In this document: positions 1-8,376 of the stretch, piece by piece | How positions within the stretch are numbered: the stretch's first letter is position 1 | Layout: every line of letters starts with the position of its first letter | Source of the DNA: Rhodospirillaceae bacterium | GTDB lineage: Bacteria; Pseudomonadota; Alphaproteobacteria; JAEUKQ01 | Length of the DNA stretch: 64,000 nt | Direction: 5' to 3' | Assembly (NCBI GenBank): GCA_016722635.1 | Contig: JADKIX010000003.1 | Span: forward strand, 310,001-374,000 | Program-made: the position numbers and the translations under genes | The notes under the pieces: model-generated | The model's database searches: none | The model's input: only the letters and a program-made list of their open reading frames with translations | What the model was told of the DNA's origin: nothing

Positions 1-341
1 TGGCGATAGTCATTCCAGGAAGTCGCTATCGACCAATCATTATCCACAATAACAATCACTGGGCCAGTTTGTTTAAATAGTTGCCGATTTTTCCAAATCG
101 GCTGGGACAGGCCAATAATAAAAAACCCTGCTATCAGCAATCTAAGTAGTAATAACCACCAAGGAGTTTGGGCTGAAGTTTTTTCCTGTTTATCCAAACC
201 CAAGAGAAAAATAAGGGCAGGAAACCGAAGGTAACGAGGCCTAGGTGGCAGAAAACGCATAAGCCACCACAAAACAGGCAACGAAATCAGCCCGCCCAAC
301 ACCCAGGGGTATAAAAAACTAATATTTTCCAGGCCAAACAT
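1..341 (-). CDS. BatA-like / DUF4159-type membrane protein, N-terminal part (runs off window)
   Basis: The frame starts with ATG at 341 on the minus strand and stays open to the window edge, giving about 113 residues. It begins MFGLENISFLYPWVLGGL, with a hydrophobic helix near residues 8-28 and a second near 60-80 (WWLLLLRLLIAGFFIIGL). It then enters a VIVIVDND strand of the kind that begins a von Willebrand-like fold. This two-helix N-terminus is typical of BatA-like and DUF4159 proteins encoded after MoxR and DUF58 genes in alphaproteobacteria. The start lies 5 bp after the DUF58 stop, so it is very likely the third gene of that operon. The role is unproven; the family is linked to envelope or aerotolerance functions. 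Confidence 0.75.
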   Translation of the reverse strand, partial: MFGLENISFLYPWVLGGLISLPVLWWLMRFLPPRPRYLRFPALIFLLGLDKQEKTSAQTPWWLLLLRLLIAGFFIIGLSQPIWKNRQLFKQTGPVIVIVDNDWSIATSWNDYR

Positions 342-346
342 GTGTT

Positions 347-1237
347 CTAGCTTTTCCCTTGTTTATTCAACAACCCATATAAGGTGATTAAAGTGGAAAC
401 TGCCGGTTTGTTAGTATGGCTATGTAAAAAACTCCACCCTAAAGAACGGCAGGTATTTTCTAATTCCAAGCGGTGAGCAAGCAAGCGATGCTGGTAAAGG
501 GTACGTATAGATTGGGTTTTTTCAATCAGGATTTTTTGGTTATCCTCAAGTCCTTGGAAAAGGATCCGGCCTTGCAAATCAAACTCTTCTTCAGCTGGGT
601 CCAAAATTTGTAACAAACATCCTTCCCCACTCCGTTTTGCAAAATTAAGGATATTTTGTTGGAAAATTGCCGTGGGAAGAAAAAAATCACTGATCATGAC
701 CAAGCGGCTATTATTGGATAAGGCGTCGATATTGGGAATAGAATCAGACGGTGCCGTCCGCTGGGTAATCAGATGGGCAGCCATGGGATTAACAGTGGAA
801 CGGGCAGATGAAGGCGTCATTTCACTTCCTATCAATCCAACCCTCTCACCTGCTTTCGTCAATAAAATAACCAGGGCCAACAGCAAAATTTCTGCCCGGT
901 ACATTTTTTCTGGCCAAGCAGAATCCGAAGAAAACTGCATGGATAAAGAATGGTCACACCATAACCAGACAGTTTGGGGAATTTCCCATTCCCGTTGTTT
1001 AATATAAACTTGATCGCTTTTAGCTGAACGACGCCAATCAATTGAACGGGCCGCATCCCCTTGCTGATATTGGCGGTATTGCCAAAATTCTTCACCAGGG
1101 CCCGCGCGGTGCCTGCCATGGACACCCTGGGCCACCACATCAGCCACCCGTTGCGCCGATAAAACAAGCGATGGCAATGTGGCCGCTATATCTTGGGCTT
1201 GTTCTTTTATTTTCAGCGATTGGATAGGATTAGCCAT
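347..1237 (-). CDS. DUF58 domain protein (MoxR-associated)
   Basis: A 296-residue soluble protein with the DUF58 signature: GVHGRHRAGPGEEFWQYRQY, then GDAARSIDWRRSAKSDQ. A vWA-like half follows, with LWCDHSLSM (a DxSxS-like metal-site strand) and LVMISDFF. DUF58 proteins are encoded with MoxR ATPases and vWA-type membrane proteins and are thought to be MoxR partners or clients. I chose the ATG at 1237 over an in-frame ATG at 1258. At 1237 the start overlaps the moxR stop as TAATG, which points to translational coupling; the upstream start would overlap moxR by 22 bp. The molecular function is inferred from family and context only. Confidence 0.85.
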   Translation of the reverse strand: MANPIQSLKIKEQAQDIAATLPSLVLSAQRVADVVAQGVHGRHRAGPGEEFWQYRQYQQGDAARSIDWRRSAKSDQVYIKQREWEIPQTVWLWCDHSLSMQFSSDSAWPEKMYRAEILLLALVILLTKAGERVGLIGSEMTPSSARSTVNPMAAHLITQRTAPSDSIPNIDALSNNSRLVMISDFFLPTAIFQQNILNFAKRSGEGCLLQILDPAEEEFDLQGRILFQGLEDNQKILIEKTQSIRTLYQHRLLAHRLELENTCRSLGWSFLHSHTNKPAVSTLITLYGLLNKQGKS

Positions 1238-2259
1238 TAGTTCTGAGCCCGCTGACATAAGATATCAATAATCTGATCAAGGCCCATTCCATCCGAACGG
1301 GCCGTAAAATTCAAGGCCATCCGATGCCGGAGGATGGGTTTTGCCAAAGCTATAATATCTTCAAAATTAGGTGCATATCTGCCTTCCAGCAACGCCCGGG
1401 CACGGCAAGCCAACATTAAAGCCTGGGTGGCACGCGGTCCTGGCCCCCAGGCAACATATTTCTTAATTTCTTCAATATTGCTGCTATCGGGGCGCCCATT
1501 ACGGACAATATTCAAAATTGCTTCTACCAACTGGTCTCCCACGGGTATTTGCCTTACCAGGCGTTGGGCTTCTAATAAATCATCTGTGCTTAACACCTGT
1601 TGGGCTGGGGCTTCGCTGGCACCTGTGGTGGCTAATAACATTAATTTTTCTGCTGCGCGGTCTGGGTAATTAATATCAACCTGCAATAGAAACCTGTCCA
1701 ATTGGGCTTCAGGTAACGGGTAAGTCCCCTCTTGCTCAATGGGGTTTTGGGTCGCCATGACATGAAACGGTTTCGGCAAGTCGTGATATAATCCCGCTAT
1801 GGAAATCCTTTTTTCCTGCATCGCCTGCAATAAGGCTGATTGTGTTCTGGGACTAGCCCGGTTAATTTCGTCCGCCATAAGTAATTGGGCAAAAACCGGC
1901 CCCGGCACAAAACGAAAACTTTTTTCACCGGTGGTTGATTGATCTAAAATTTCTGAACCTAGAATATCTGCTGGCATTAAATCCGGGGTACATTGGATAC
2001 GTTTTTCCTGCAGACCCAAAACTTTCCCTAAGGTTTCAACCAATTTTGTTTTGGCCAAACCCGGCAACCCTATCAATAATAAATGCCCGCCGGAAAGAAT
2101 ACTGATCACCGATTCTTCAATGACGCGCGATTGCCCAAAAATGACCTTTGATACAGCCAGCTTGGCCTGTTGAATTTTTTGACTTACCATATCAACAGAT
2201 TTCGTTACGGCTTGATTATTGCTAGCACTATTTACAGAAATTGTCATTTGATGATCCAT
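1237..2259 (-). CDS. MoxR-family AAA+ ATPase
   Basis: A 340-residue AAA+ ATPase. The Walker A region is GLPGLAKTKLVETL (about residues 64-77), Walker B is LLMADEINRA (126-135), followed by the MoxR hallmark SALLQAMQEKRISI. The sensor region MATQNPIEQEGTYPLPEAQLDRF and a C-terminal lid helical region are present. MoxR proteins act as chaperone-like ATPases with vWA/DUF58 partners, here encoded directly downstream. It is the first gene of the visible minus-strand operon; the 231-bp gap to the divergent DUF6111 gene must hold its promoter. An ATG four codons in (MTISVN) is an equally possible start. Confidence 0.92.
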   Translation of the reverse strand: MDHQMTISVNSASNNQAVTKSVDMVSQKIQQAKLAVSKVIFGQSRVIEESVISILSGGHLLLIGLPGLAKTKLVETLGKVLGLQEKRIQCTPDLMPADILGSEILDQSTTGEKSFRFVPGPVFAQLLMADEINRASPRTQSALLQAMQEKRISIAGLYHDLPKPFHVMATQNPIEQEGTYPLPEAQLDRFLLQVDINYPDRAAEKLMLLATTGASEAPAQQVLSTDDLLEAQRLVRQIPVGDQLVEAILNIVRNGRPDSSNIEEIKKYVAWGPGPRATQALMLACRARALLEGRYAPNFEDIIALAKPILRHRMALNFTARSDGMGLDQIIDILCQRAQN

Positions 2260-2490
2260 CTATGCTGTATAATTCGTTTCAATAAGAATTTTTAAAGAAA
2301 AATTTAATTAGTTATTATCCTTATACAGGAAAAATGATGAAATTACAAAGCTGCTTTTCATATATAAAATCAATAATATGGAAGCAGATCGCTATAATTA
2401 AGGGATGGCTTGTCCAAATGTAATATGAGATATTAGAATGTTACATTTTGTATCTCATAAAATTTTATCCCAGAGAGCGGATAACATACC

Positions 2491-2775
2491 ATGATGCGGT
2501 TATTATTAACGATTCTTCTGCCTTTCTTATTGCCTATCTTGATTTTTCTTGTTTATGCGGTCTACCAGAATCATAAAAATCCCCATAAACCAGCAGTCAT
2601 TCCCTGGGGTTGGTTATTTGTCCTAGGGGGTGCTTTGGCAGGGATAACTATTCTTGCCGTCGAATTAACCAATCAGAGCGCCAAAGACGTTCACTACGTA
2701 CCATCGCGCTTAATTGATGGTCAAATTATCCCAGGAACATTAACCCCTAAAGATGAAGCCACTGAAATAAAATGA
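2491..2775 (+). CDS. DUF6111 family small membrane protein
   Basis: A 94-residue protein with two hydrophobic segments, about residues 3-23 (LLLTILLPFLLPILIFLVYA) and 41-58 (WLFVLGGALAGITILAVE). A polar C-terminal tail reads YVPSRLIDGQIIPGTLTPKD. The length, topology and position match DUF6111 proteins, usually found just before the CCA tRNA nucleotidyltransferase in alphaproteobacteria. Its stop overlaps the next start by 4 bp (ATGA), so the pair is translationally coupled. A purine-rich AGAGAGCGG lies about 12 nt before the ATG. The function is unknown. Confidence 0.8.
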   Translation: MMRLLLTILLPFLLPILIFLVYAVYQNHKNPHKPAVIPWGWLFVLGGALAGITILAVELTNQSAKDVHYVPSRLIDGQIIPGTLTPKDEATEIK

Positions 2776-4067
2776 GTTTTCTGAAAAACCAAACTTTAGG
2801 CAAAAGCTTGTTGAAGCAAGAATGGATTAATAACGCTTCGACGAAACGGGTAATTGATTGTTTTGTAAAAAATCAGGCGCCTTTTCGGTTTGTTGGCGGT
2901 TGTGTACGGGATGGCATTTTAAAACGCCCGGTTAAAGATATTGATATTTGCACCCCTTTATTGCCCCACGCCATTATTTCCTTGTTCCGTGACCATGATT
3001 TTGCTGTTTATGAAACCGGGCTGAAGCATGGTACAGTCACGATTGTAAGCAACCACCAGCCCTTTGAAATAACCACTTTAAGGCAGGATAAAGAAACCGA
3101 TGGCCGCAGAGCCTTAGTTGAGTTTACAGATAGTTGGCAGGCGGACGCCGCCAGGCGGGATTTTACTTTTAATGCCTTATCCCTAACGGCAGAGGGTGAA
3201 TTGTTTGATTATTTTGATGGAATAAGCGATTTACTAGTAGGGATTGTCCGTTTTATCGGAAACCCTCTTGATCGGATTAAGGAAGACCATTTAAGAATCC
3301 TTCGTTTACTCCGTTTCCAGTGCTATTACGGCAAAAGCCCTTTATCCCTTGAAACATTAGGATTGGTTAGTCAGCATGCTAATCTGATTAGCAAACTTTC
3401 CGGTGAACGGATTAGGCAGGAATTCTTAAAGATTTTATCCGCCCATGATCCTTACCCCACATTATTGGATATGAATAAAACAAAATTGTTGCAACAATTC
3501 TTGCCATTTTTCTTCAATTTAAAAACATTAGAATCACTGCTTTTTATCGAAGTTAACCTTTTAAATAAAAATTTTAGCCTAAAAATTGACCCGCTTAGGC
3601 GTTTAGCTGCTTTGTTGTCCTCCGCCTCAGAAAAAGATTATCTGCAAACTTCTAAGATCTTAAAATTTTCCAGTCGGCAACAACAACAGCTATTAAGTTA
3701 TTACCACCACACCGGCAAAATTAAGCCTGTTGAACCATTAACCATACGGCAATTTTTATATGATCACGGCCCTGAAATCTCCCTAGACCTCCTGCTGCTT
3801 CAAGAAGCCATAGATTTGTGTACCAAATCCACCACTTTGAAAAGCATTTTCAACGACCTTGAACTATATGACAAAGCCTGCAAAATATGGGAAAATCCTG
3901 TATTTCCTATTAAGGGAGATGATGTCCTAAAACTGAATATCAGGGAAGGGAAGGAAATTGGCCGCCTACTAGACGAGGTCAAAAGATGGTGGCGGCAACA
4001 CGACTTTAGGCCTGATCACACCGCATGTATGGAATATGTAAAAGGCTTGATTGCCGCCAGCAAATAG
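2772..4067 (+). CDS. cca: CCA tRNA nucleotidyltransferase / poly(A) polymerase family protein
   Basis: A 431-residue nucleotidyltransferase. The class II head domain has RFVGGCVRDGILKRP (residues 39-53) followed by the catalytic DID carboxylates near 57-59. Next come GLKHGTVTIV, the TLRQDKETDGRRA region and RRDFTFNAL. The neck motif HLRILRLLRF follows near 175, then an all-helical body. It adds or repairs the 3' CCA end of tRNA; the alphaproteobacterial form is commonly annotated as CCA tRNA nucleotidyltransferase. It is coupled by an ATGA overlap to the DUF6111 gene and converges on hemF 16 bp away. A pure poly(A) polymerase role cannot be excluded from sequence alone. Confidence 0.9.
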   Translation: MSFLKNQTLGKSLLKQEWINNASTKRVIDCFVKNQAPFRFVGGCVRDGILKRPVKDIDICTPLLPHAIISLFRDHDFAVYETGLKHGTVTIVSNHQPFEITTLRQDKETDGRRALVEFTDSWQADAARRDFTFNALSLTAEGELFDYFDGISDLLVGIVRFIGNPLDRIKEDHLRILRLLRFQCYYGKSPLSLETLGLVSQHANLISKLSGERIRQEFLKILSAHDPYPTLLDMNKTKLLQQFLPFFFNLKTLESLLFIEVNLLNKNFSLKIDPLRRLAALLSSASEKDYLQTSKILKFSSRQQQQLLSYYHHTGKIKPVEPLTIRQFLYDHGPEISLDLLLLQEAIDLCTKSTTLKSIFNDLELYDKACKIWENPVFPIKGDDVLKLNIREGKEIGRLLDEVKRWWRQHDFRPDHTACMEYVKGLIAASK

Positions 4068-4083
4068 TAACATACTAATAGCT

Positions 4084-4980
4084 TTATGGCCAAGATACCA
4101 AAGGTGGCAATGACATTAAAATAGCTTCAACGTTCCCATCGGTTTTTAAGCCAAAAATAGTTCCCCTGTCATACAGTAAATTAAACTCTACATATCGCCC
4201 ACGCCTTATTAACTGTTCTTGCCGATGCTGTTCTTCCCATTCTAAATCCATCAATTTTTCAATTATTTCACTATAAACCTCAAGGAAACCCACCCCAACA
4301 TCTTTGGTAAAAGCAAAATCCTGTTCCGGGTTGCCGGTGTTTAAATAATCATAAAAAATTCCCCCTGCCCCGCGCGCCTCGGAACGGTGTTTAATAAAAA
4401 AATAATCATCACACGCTTTTTTAAATCGGACATAGTAATCCTCATTATGGCGATTGCATATTCCTTCTAAAACTTGATGAAAACGATGAATTTCCGGCTG
4501 GTTAATTGTAAAATCCGCTGTCATGGGTGTAATATCCGCCCCACCCCCAAACCAGGTCTTGTTTGAGGTAACAATCATGCGGGTATTCATATGAACTGTG
4601 GGAATGAATGGGGAGTATGGGTGGATAACAACGCTAATCCCGCTTGCCCAAAACTTACCGTCCTTTTCCGCTCCTGGGATTTGCCGACGGAAATCCTCTG
4701 AAAACAATCCGTAAACAGCTGAAAAATTAACACCTGCTTTTTCAAATAAATGCCCCTTCAAAATTCGCATTTCACCGCCACCCGCAGCTGTCCCGGGCGG
4801 CAATAAGGGATCTGTACGTTTCCAAGTTTTAGCAGTAAATTTCTTCGGTTTTTCTTTTGCCTTCAAGCCTTTTTTGATAAATAAGGATTCGTAATTTTCA
4901 ATTTTATGACAAATCTTCTGCTGCAATTCTTGAAACCAATGTGAAGATTTTTCCTGATACTGCTGATAATTTTCTGGCAT
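4084..4980 (-). CDS. hemF: Oxygen-dependent coproporphyrinogen III oxidase
   Basis: About 298 residues, the usual HemF length. Characteristic blocks are GTAAGGGEMRILKGHLFEKAG near the N-terminus, HMNTRMI, FGGGADITP, FIKHRSEARGAGGIFYDYLN and RGRYVEFNLLYDRGT near the C-terminus. HemF oxidatively decarboxylates coproporphyrinogen III to protoporphyrinogen IX using O2 in the cytoplasm. I took the ATG at 4980 (MPENYQQY) rather than an in-frame start at 5028, because the latter would overlap trmL by 38 bp. The 4980 start follows the trmL stop by 10 bp with GAGAG upstream. An O2-dependent enzyme fits the bc1 operon nearby and suggests aerobic growth. Confidence 0.95.
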   Translation of the reverse strand: MPENYQQYQEKSSHWFQELQQKICHKIENYESLFIKKGLKAKEKPKKFTAKTWKRTDPLLPPGTAAGGGEMRILKGHLFEKAGVNFSAVYGLFSEDFRRQIPGAEKDGKFWASGISVVIHPYSPFIPTVHMNTRMIVTSNKTWFGGGADITPMTADFTINQPEIHRFHQVLEGICNRHNEDYYVRFKKACDDYFFIKHRSEARGAGGIFYDYLNTGNPEQDFAFTKDVGVGFLEVYSEIIEKLMDLEWEEQHRQEQLIRRGRYVEFNLLYDRGTIFGLKTDGNVEAILMSLPPLVSWP

Positions 4981-4990
4981 CTTGCTCTCA

Positions 4991-5449
4991 TTATTTAGAG
5001 AATTGTTTGGTTTGCCGCAAAGCTTCACTCAAGACAATGCCCGCGGCAATGGCCACATTCATGGAACGCATCATCGGCATCATCGGGATATAAACACGGG
5101 CAAAGGCTTGCCGATGCAATTGCTCTGGAACACCCTGGCTTTCTTGTCCAACTATCAATAAATCGTCACTGGCATAGCGGAACTCATCATATCTTTCTTC
5201 ACCCTTGGTCGTTAACAAAACCAATCGGTTTGGACGTGATAGCATTACTTTTTCATATTCTTGCCAAGAACGGTAGCGATGGACTTTTTCAGGATTAAAA
5301 TAATCTAAGGCAGTTTGCTTTAACCGGCGGACATCCCATATAAAACCCAATGGCTCAATAATATCGGTTTCAATACCTAAACACGCTGTTAAACGCAGCA
5401 TTGCACCTGTGTTTTGTGCGATGTCAGGTTGAAAAATAATTAATCGCAT
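4991..5449 (-). CDS. trmL: tRNA (cytidine(34)-2'-O)-methyltransferase, TrmL-like SPOUT enzyme
   Basis: A 152-residue minimal SPOUT methyltransferase. It begins MRLIIFQPDIAQNTGAMLR, the family's N-terminal motif. The C-terminal trefoil-knot motifs are LLIVGQESQGVPE, then RVYIPMMPMMRSMNVAIAAG. TrmL uses S-adenosylmethionine to 2'-O-methylate the wobble base of certain leucine tRNAs. It lies 10 bp upstream of hemF on the same strand and probably forms a two-gene unit with it; this pairing recurs in proteobacteria. The family assignment is strong; the exact tRNA target is inferred from homology. Confidence 0.92.
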   Translation of the reverse strand: MRLIIFQPDIAQNTGAMLRLTACLGIETDIIEPLGFIWDVRRLKQTALDYFNPEKVHRYRSWQEYEKVMLSRPNRLVLLTTKGEERYDEFRYASDDLLIVGQESQGVPEQLHRQAFARVYIPMMPMMRSMNVAIAAGIVLSEALRQTKQFSK

Positions 5450-5609
5450 TTGATTTATTCTTACCTAATTGTTAAGACATATAGCAGGTACCTATTGAAA
5501 AGCTTTTGCTATTGCTACAAAATGCGGCTGTTTGACGCATATTTAGCGAATGATTACCCGAACTTCAACAACTTCTAATAATGAAACAGTCTGGCAGATA
5601 AAATTTTTG

Positions 5610-5637
5610 TTGAGAACATCACTATATCAGGTATAAG
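5610..5637 (+). promoter_or_regulatory. Candidate sigma-70-type promoter for petABC
   Basis: TTGAGA at 5610-5615 and TATAAG at 5632-5637 are separated by 16 bp and lie about 65 bp before the petA ATG. This is a motif match by eye only. A second possible -35 (TTGAAA) lies further upstream near 5495. Confidence 0.35.
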
Positions 5638-5701
5638 CAGAGATGGTAGATCTATAAATAAATTTGAAGAAAAAGCGCTGTCATCAAGCGGAGCGTCAAG
5701 A

Positions 5702-6256
5702 ATGGTAGAAAAGAAAACGTCAGATAAGATTGAAAATAAAGAAAACCCGTCAAGGCGGGATTTTCTTATTTTAGCTGCCACCGCCACAGCTGCAGTCGGT
5801 GTTGGTGCTGTTGCCGTGCCGTTTATCCAGCAAATGAACCCCGCCCGTGATGTACTGGCTTTATCATCCATAGAAATTGATATTTCAAAAATTGCCGTCG
5901 GGCAAAGCATTACCGTTAAATGGCGGGGAAAACCTGTTTTTATTCGCCACCGTACACCGGAGGAAATTGCATCCGCTGAAAGCGTCAATATTAAGGACCT
6001 CCCTGACCCACAAGCAGATAAAGACCGGGTAAAAAAACCTGAATGGTTAATTGTGGTAGGCATTTGTACCCATCTTGGCTGCGTTCCAAGTGGTCAAAAA
6101 ATTGGTGATAATCGAGGGGCATTTGGCGGCTGGTATTGCCCTTGCCACGGTTCACAATATGATACATCTGGTAGAATCAAAGAAGGGCCAGCACCGTTAA
6201 ATCTACCGGTCCCGGCATATGAATTTATTAATGATAAGATTGTTCGCATAGGCTAA
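5702..6256 (+). CDS. petA: Ubiquinol-cytochrome c reductase Rieske iron-sulfur subunit
   Basis: A 184-residue Rieske protein. A twin-arginine signal/anchor (SRRDFLILAATATAAVGVGA, about residues 18-37) begins the sequence. The Rieske domain has both cluster-binding boxes, CTHLGCVP (near 122) and CPCHGSQYD (near 147), which supply two Cys and two His ligands for the 2Fe-2S centre plus the disulfide cysteines. It takes electrons from ubiquinol and passes them to cytochrome c1 on the periplasmic side. It is first in petA-petB-petC, with 11- and 12-bp gaps. The start has GGAGCG upstream. Length and order are normal. Confidence 0.97.
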   Translation: MVEKKTSDKIENKENPSRRDFLILAATATAAVGVGAVAVPFIQQMNPARDVLALSSIEIDISKIAVGQSITVKWRGKPVFIRHRTPEEIASAESVNIKDLPDPQADKDRVKKPEWLIVVGICTHLGCVPSGQKIGDNRGAFGGWYCPCHGSQYDTSGRIKEGPAPLNLPVPAYEFINDKIVRIG

Positions 6257-6267
6257 GGAAAATTAGC

Positions 6268-7500
6268 ATGAGTGTGGTATTTAAAAATCGCTTGGTTCGT
6301 TGGATTGACCATCGTCTTCCTATTTTCAGCACGATGCATCATGAATTATACGAATATCCTGTTCCCAGAAATTTAAATTACTTTTGGAACTTCGGTTTCC
6401 TTGCAGGTTTTATGCTGATGGTCATGATTGCCACTGGTATTGTCTTAGCCATGCACTATACTGCCAATACCTTGTTAGCTTTTGACAGCGTTGAAAAAAT
6501 TATGCGCGATGTGAATTATGGGTGGCTGATCCGTTATATCCATATGAATGGCGCTTCGATGTTTTTTATATTGGTATATATCCATATTTTCCGTGGGATG
6601 TATTACGGGTCATTTAAAGCACCGCGTGAGTTATTATGGATGTTAGGGGTGGTCATATTCTTCCTGATGATAATGACGGCATTTATTGGGTATGTACTGC
6701 CTTGGGGACAAATGAGTTATTGGGGAGCAACCGTCATTACGAACCTATTTTCTGCTATCCCCTTGGTGGGCGATGACATTGTGACTTGGTTGTGGGGCGG
6801 TTTTTCAGTTGATAACCCTACCCTTAATCGTTTTTATGCTCTACACTATTTATTGCCCTTTGTTATTTTAGGTGTGGTTTTTCTTCATGTGTTGGCCCTT
6901 CACCGCTTTGGTTCCAATAATCCCTTAGGAATTGATTTGAAAAGGCCGCAGGATAAAATTTCTTTCCATCCCTACTACACGGTGAAAGATCTGTTTAGCT
7001 TGGGGATTTTCTTAATTATTTTCAGTTATTTTATCTTTTTTAACCCCAATTATTTGGGCCACCCCGATAATTATATTCCAGCAGATCCTTTAGTGACACC
7101 TGCCCATATCGTGCCAGAATGGTACTTCTTACCCTTCTATGCCATTTTGCGGGCGATCCCTTCCAAGTTGGGCGGTGTTTTAATGATGGGCGGGGCTATT
7201 GGCATTCTGTTCCTATTGCCTTGGCTTGATCGTTCTCCGGTTCGCAGCGGAAAATTCAGGCCCATCTTCAAATGGTGTTTCGCTTTATTTGTCCTGAATG
7301 GTTTTGTTTTGGGGTATTGCGGTGCTAATCCACCGGAGGGTAATTTTATTCTAATCTCCCGCATTTCAACAGCCTTCTATTTCGGCTATTTCATTATCTT
7401 GTTGCCTTTGATCAGCTTGATTGAAAAGCCCAAGCCATTACCCAGCAGCATTAGTCAACCCATTTACCCGACGGATACCCCTGCTTCTAAGAACAGTTGA
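6268..7500 (+). CDS. petB: Ubiquinol-cytochrome c reductase cytochrome b subunit
   Basis: A 410-residue multi-helix membrane protein. The haem-binding histidines sit in the second helix (LIRYIHMNGASMFFILVYIH) and in HYLLPFVILGVVFLHVLALH. The Qo-site signature PEWYFLPFYAILRAIP is present near residue 280. At least eight hydrophobic helices are visible. Cytochrome b forms the quinol-oxidising and quinone-reducing core of complex III. It lies between petA and petC, and the operon encodes the complete three-subunit bacterial bc1 complex. Length is typical for alphaproteobacteria. No fusion to cytochrome c1 is seen, in contrast to some Rhizobiales. Confidence 0.97.
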   Translation: MSVVFKNRLVRWIDHRLPIFSTMHHELYEYPVPRNLNYFWNFGFLAGFMLMVMIATGIVLAMHYTANTLLAFDSVEKIMRDVNYGWLIRYIHMNGASMFFILVYIHIFRGMYYGSFKAPRELLWMLGVVIFFLMIMTAFIGYVLPWGQMSYWGATVITNLFSAIPLVGDDIVTWLWGGFSVDNPTLNRFYALHYLLPFVILGVVFLHVLALHRFGSNNPLGIDLKRPQDKISFHPYYTVKDLFSLGIFLIIFSYFIFFNPNYLGHPDNYIPADPLVTPAHIVPEWYFLPFYAILRAIPSKLGGVLMMGGAIGILFLLPWLDRSPVRSGKFRPIFKWCFALFVLNGFVLGYCGANPPEGNFILISRISTAFYFGYFIILLPLISLIEKPKPLPSSISQPIYPTDTPASKNS

Positions 7501-7512
7501 GGATAGCGCACA

Positions 7513-8289
7513 ATGTTTCCATCTTTTTTCAAACTACCTTTTACGGTGATGTTATTAACGGGTAGCCTGACGTTGAATACGGCCTTGGCTGAAAGTAATG
7601 GGGAAGGCATTCCTAAGCAAGATTGGAGTTTTACGAAGTTATTTGGAACTTTTGATCGGGCAGCGCAACAACGTGGGTTACAGGTATTTCGTGAGGTTTG
7701 TTCTGCTTGCCATTCGGCGTCTAAACTTTCTTACCGTAATTTACAAGAGCTTGGTTTTTCCGCAGACCAGGTCAAAGCAATTGCCGCCCAAGATCAAATT
7801 ACCGATGGCCCGAATGATGAAGGGGAATTTTTTGAACGCCCCGGTCTTCCCAGTGATTTTTTTAAGGCACCCTTTGCTAATGAACAAGCCTCACGCGCCA
7901 ATAATAATGGTGCTTATCCACCTGATCTATCTTTAATTGTCAAAGCCAGGGAAGGTGGTGCGGATTATCTCTATGCGTTATTAACGGGTTATGATACCCC
8001 CCCCGCTGGCGTAACCGTGCCTGAAGGCAGATATTATAACCGCCATTTCGCAGGCCACCAGATATCCATGCCCCCACCTTTGTCAGCCGCTGGCTTGGTT
8101 ACTTATAGCGATGGAACCGAGGCAAGTATTGCCCAGATGGCAAAAGATGTTACCGTTTTCTTAGCCTGGGCTGCTGAACCAGAATTAGAAGCCCGGAAAA
8201 GACTAGGGCTTCAGGTTATTATTTTCTTAAGTGTTTTAACAATTATTTTATATGCTGCGAAGAAACGGGTTTGGTCTCGCTTAAAATAA
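7513..8289 (+). CDS. petC: Cytochrome c1
   Basis: A 258-residue protein with a cleavable signal peptide (MLLTGSLTLNTALAES, about residues 13-28). A CSACHSASKLSYRNL haem-c site lies near 70, a YPPDLSLIVKAR block near 136, and the axial methionine region SMPPPLS near 180. A C-terminal membrane anchor (LGLQVIIFLSVLTIILYAA) and a basic tail follow. It carries electrons from the Rieske centre to soluble cytochrome c. It is last in petABC and is followed by a 7-bp-stem hairpin. Nothing unusual is seen apart from its compact size. Confidence 0.97.
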   Translation: MFPSFFKLPFTVMLLTGSLTLNTALAESNGEGIPKQDWSFTKLFGTFDRAAQQRGLQVFREVCSACHSASKLSYRNLQELGFSADQVKAIAAQDQITDGPNDEGEFFERPGLPSDFFKAPFANEQASRANNNGAYPPDLSLIVKAREGGADYLYALLTGYDTPPAGVTVPEGRYYNRHFAGHQISMPPPLSAAGLVTYSDGTEASIAQMAKDVTVFLAWAAEPELEARKRLGLQVIIFLSVLTIILYAAKKRVWSRLK

Positions 8290-8304
8290 ATAACTGATAT
8301 ATTT

Positions 8305-8323
8305 GCCCTATTTTCCATAGGGC
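8305..8323 (+). terminator. Hairpin after petC, possible terminator
   Basis: GCCCTAT (8305-8311) pairs perfectly with ATAGGGC (8317-8323) across a 5-nt loop, 16 bp after the petC stop. There is no clear downstream T-run, so termination of either convergent unit (petABC or ychF) is only probable. Confidence 0.5.
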
Positions 8324-8376
8324 TTAAGTCAACCCGTTTTGCGATTATTACGACAACTTAAGTATGATATAAGACG

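Noticed and set aside
5575..6063. 162-codon frame antisense to petA
   Set aside because: Shadow of the Rieske gene; low-complexity and no homology-like motifs.
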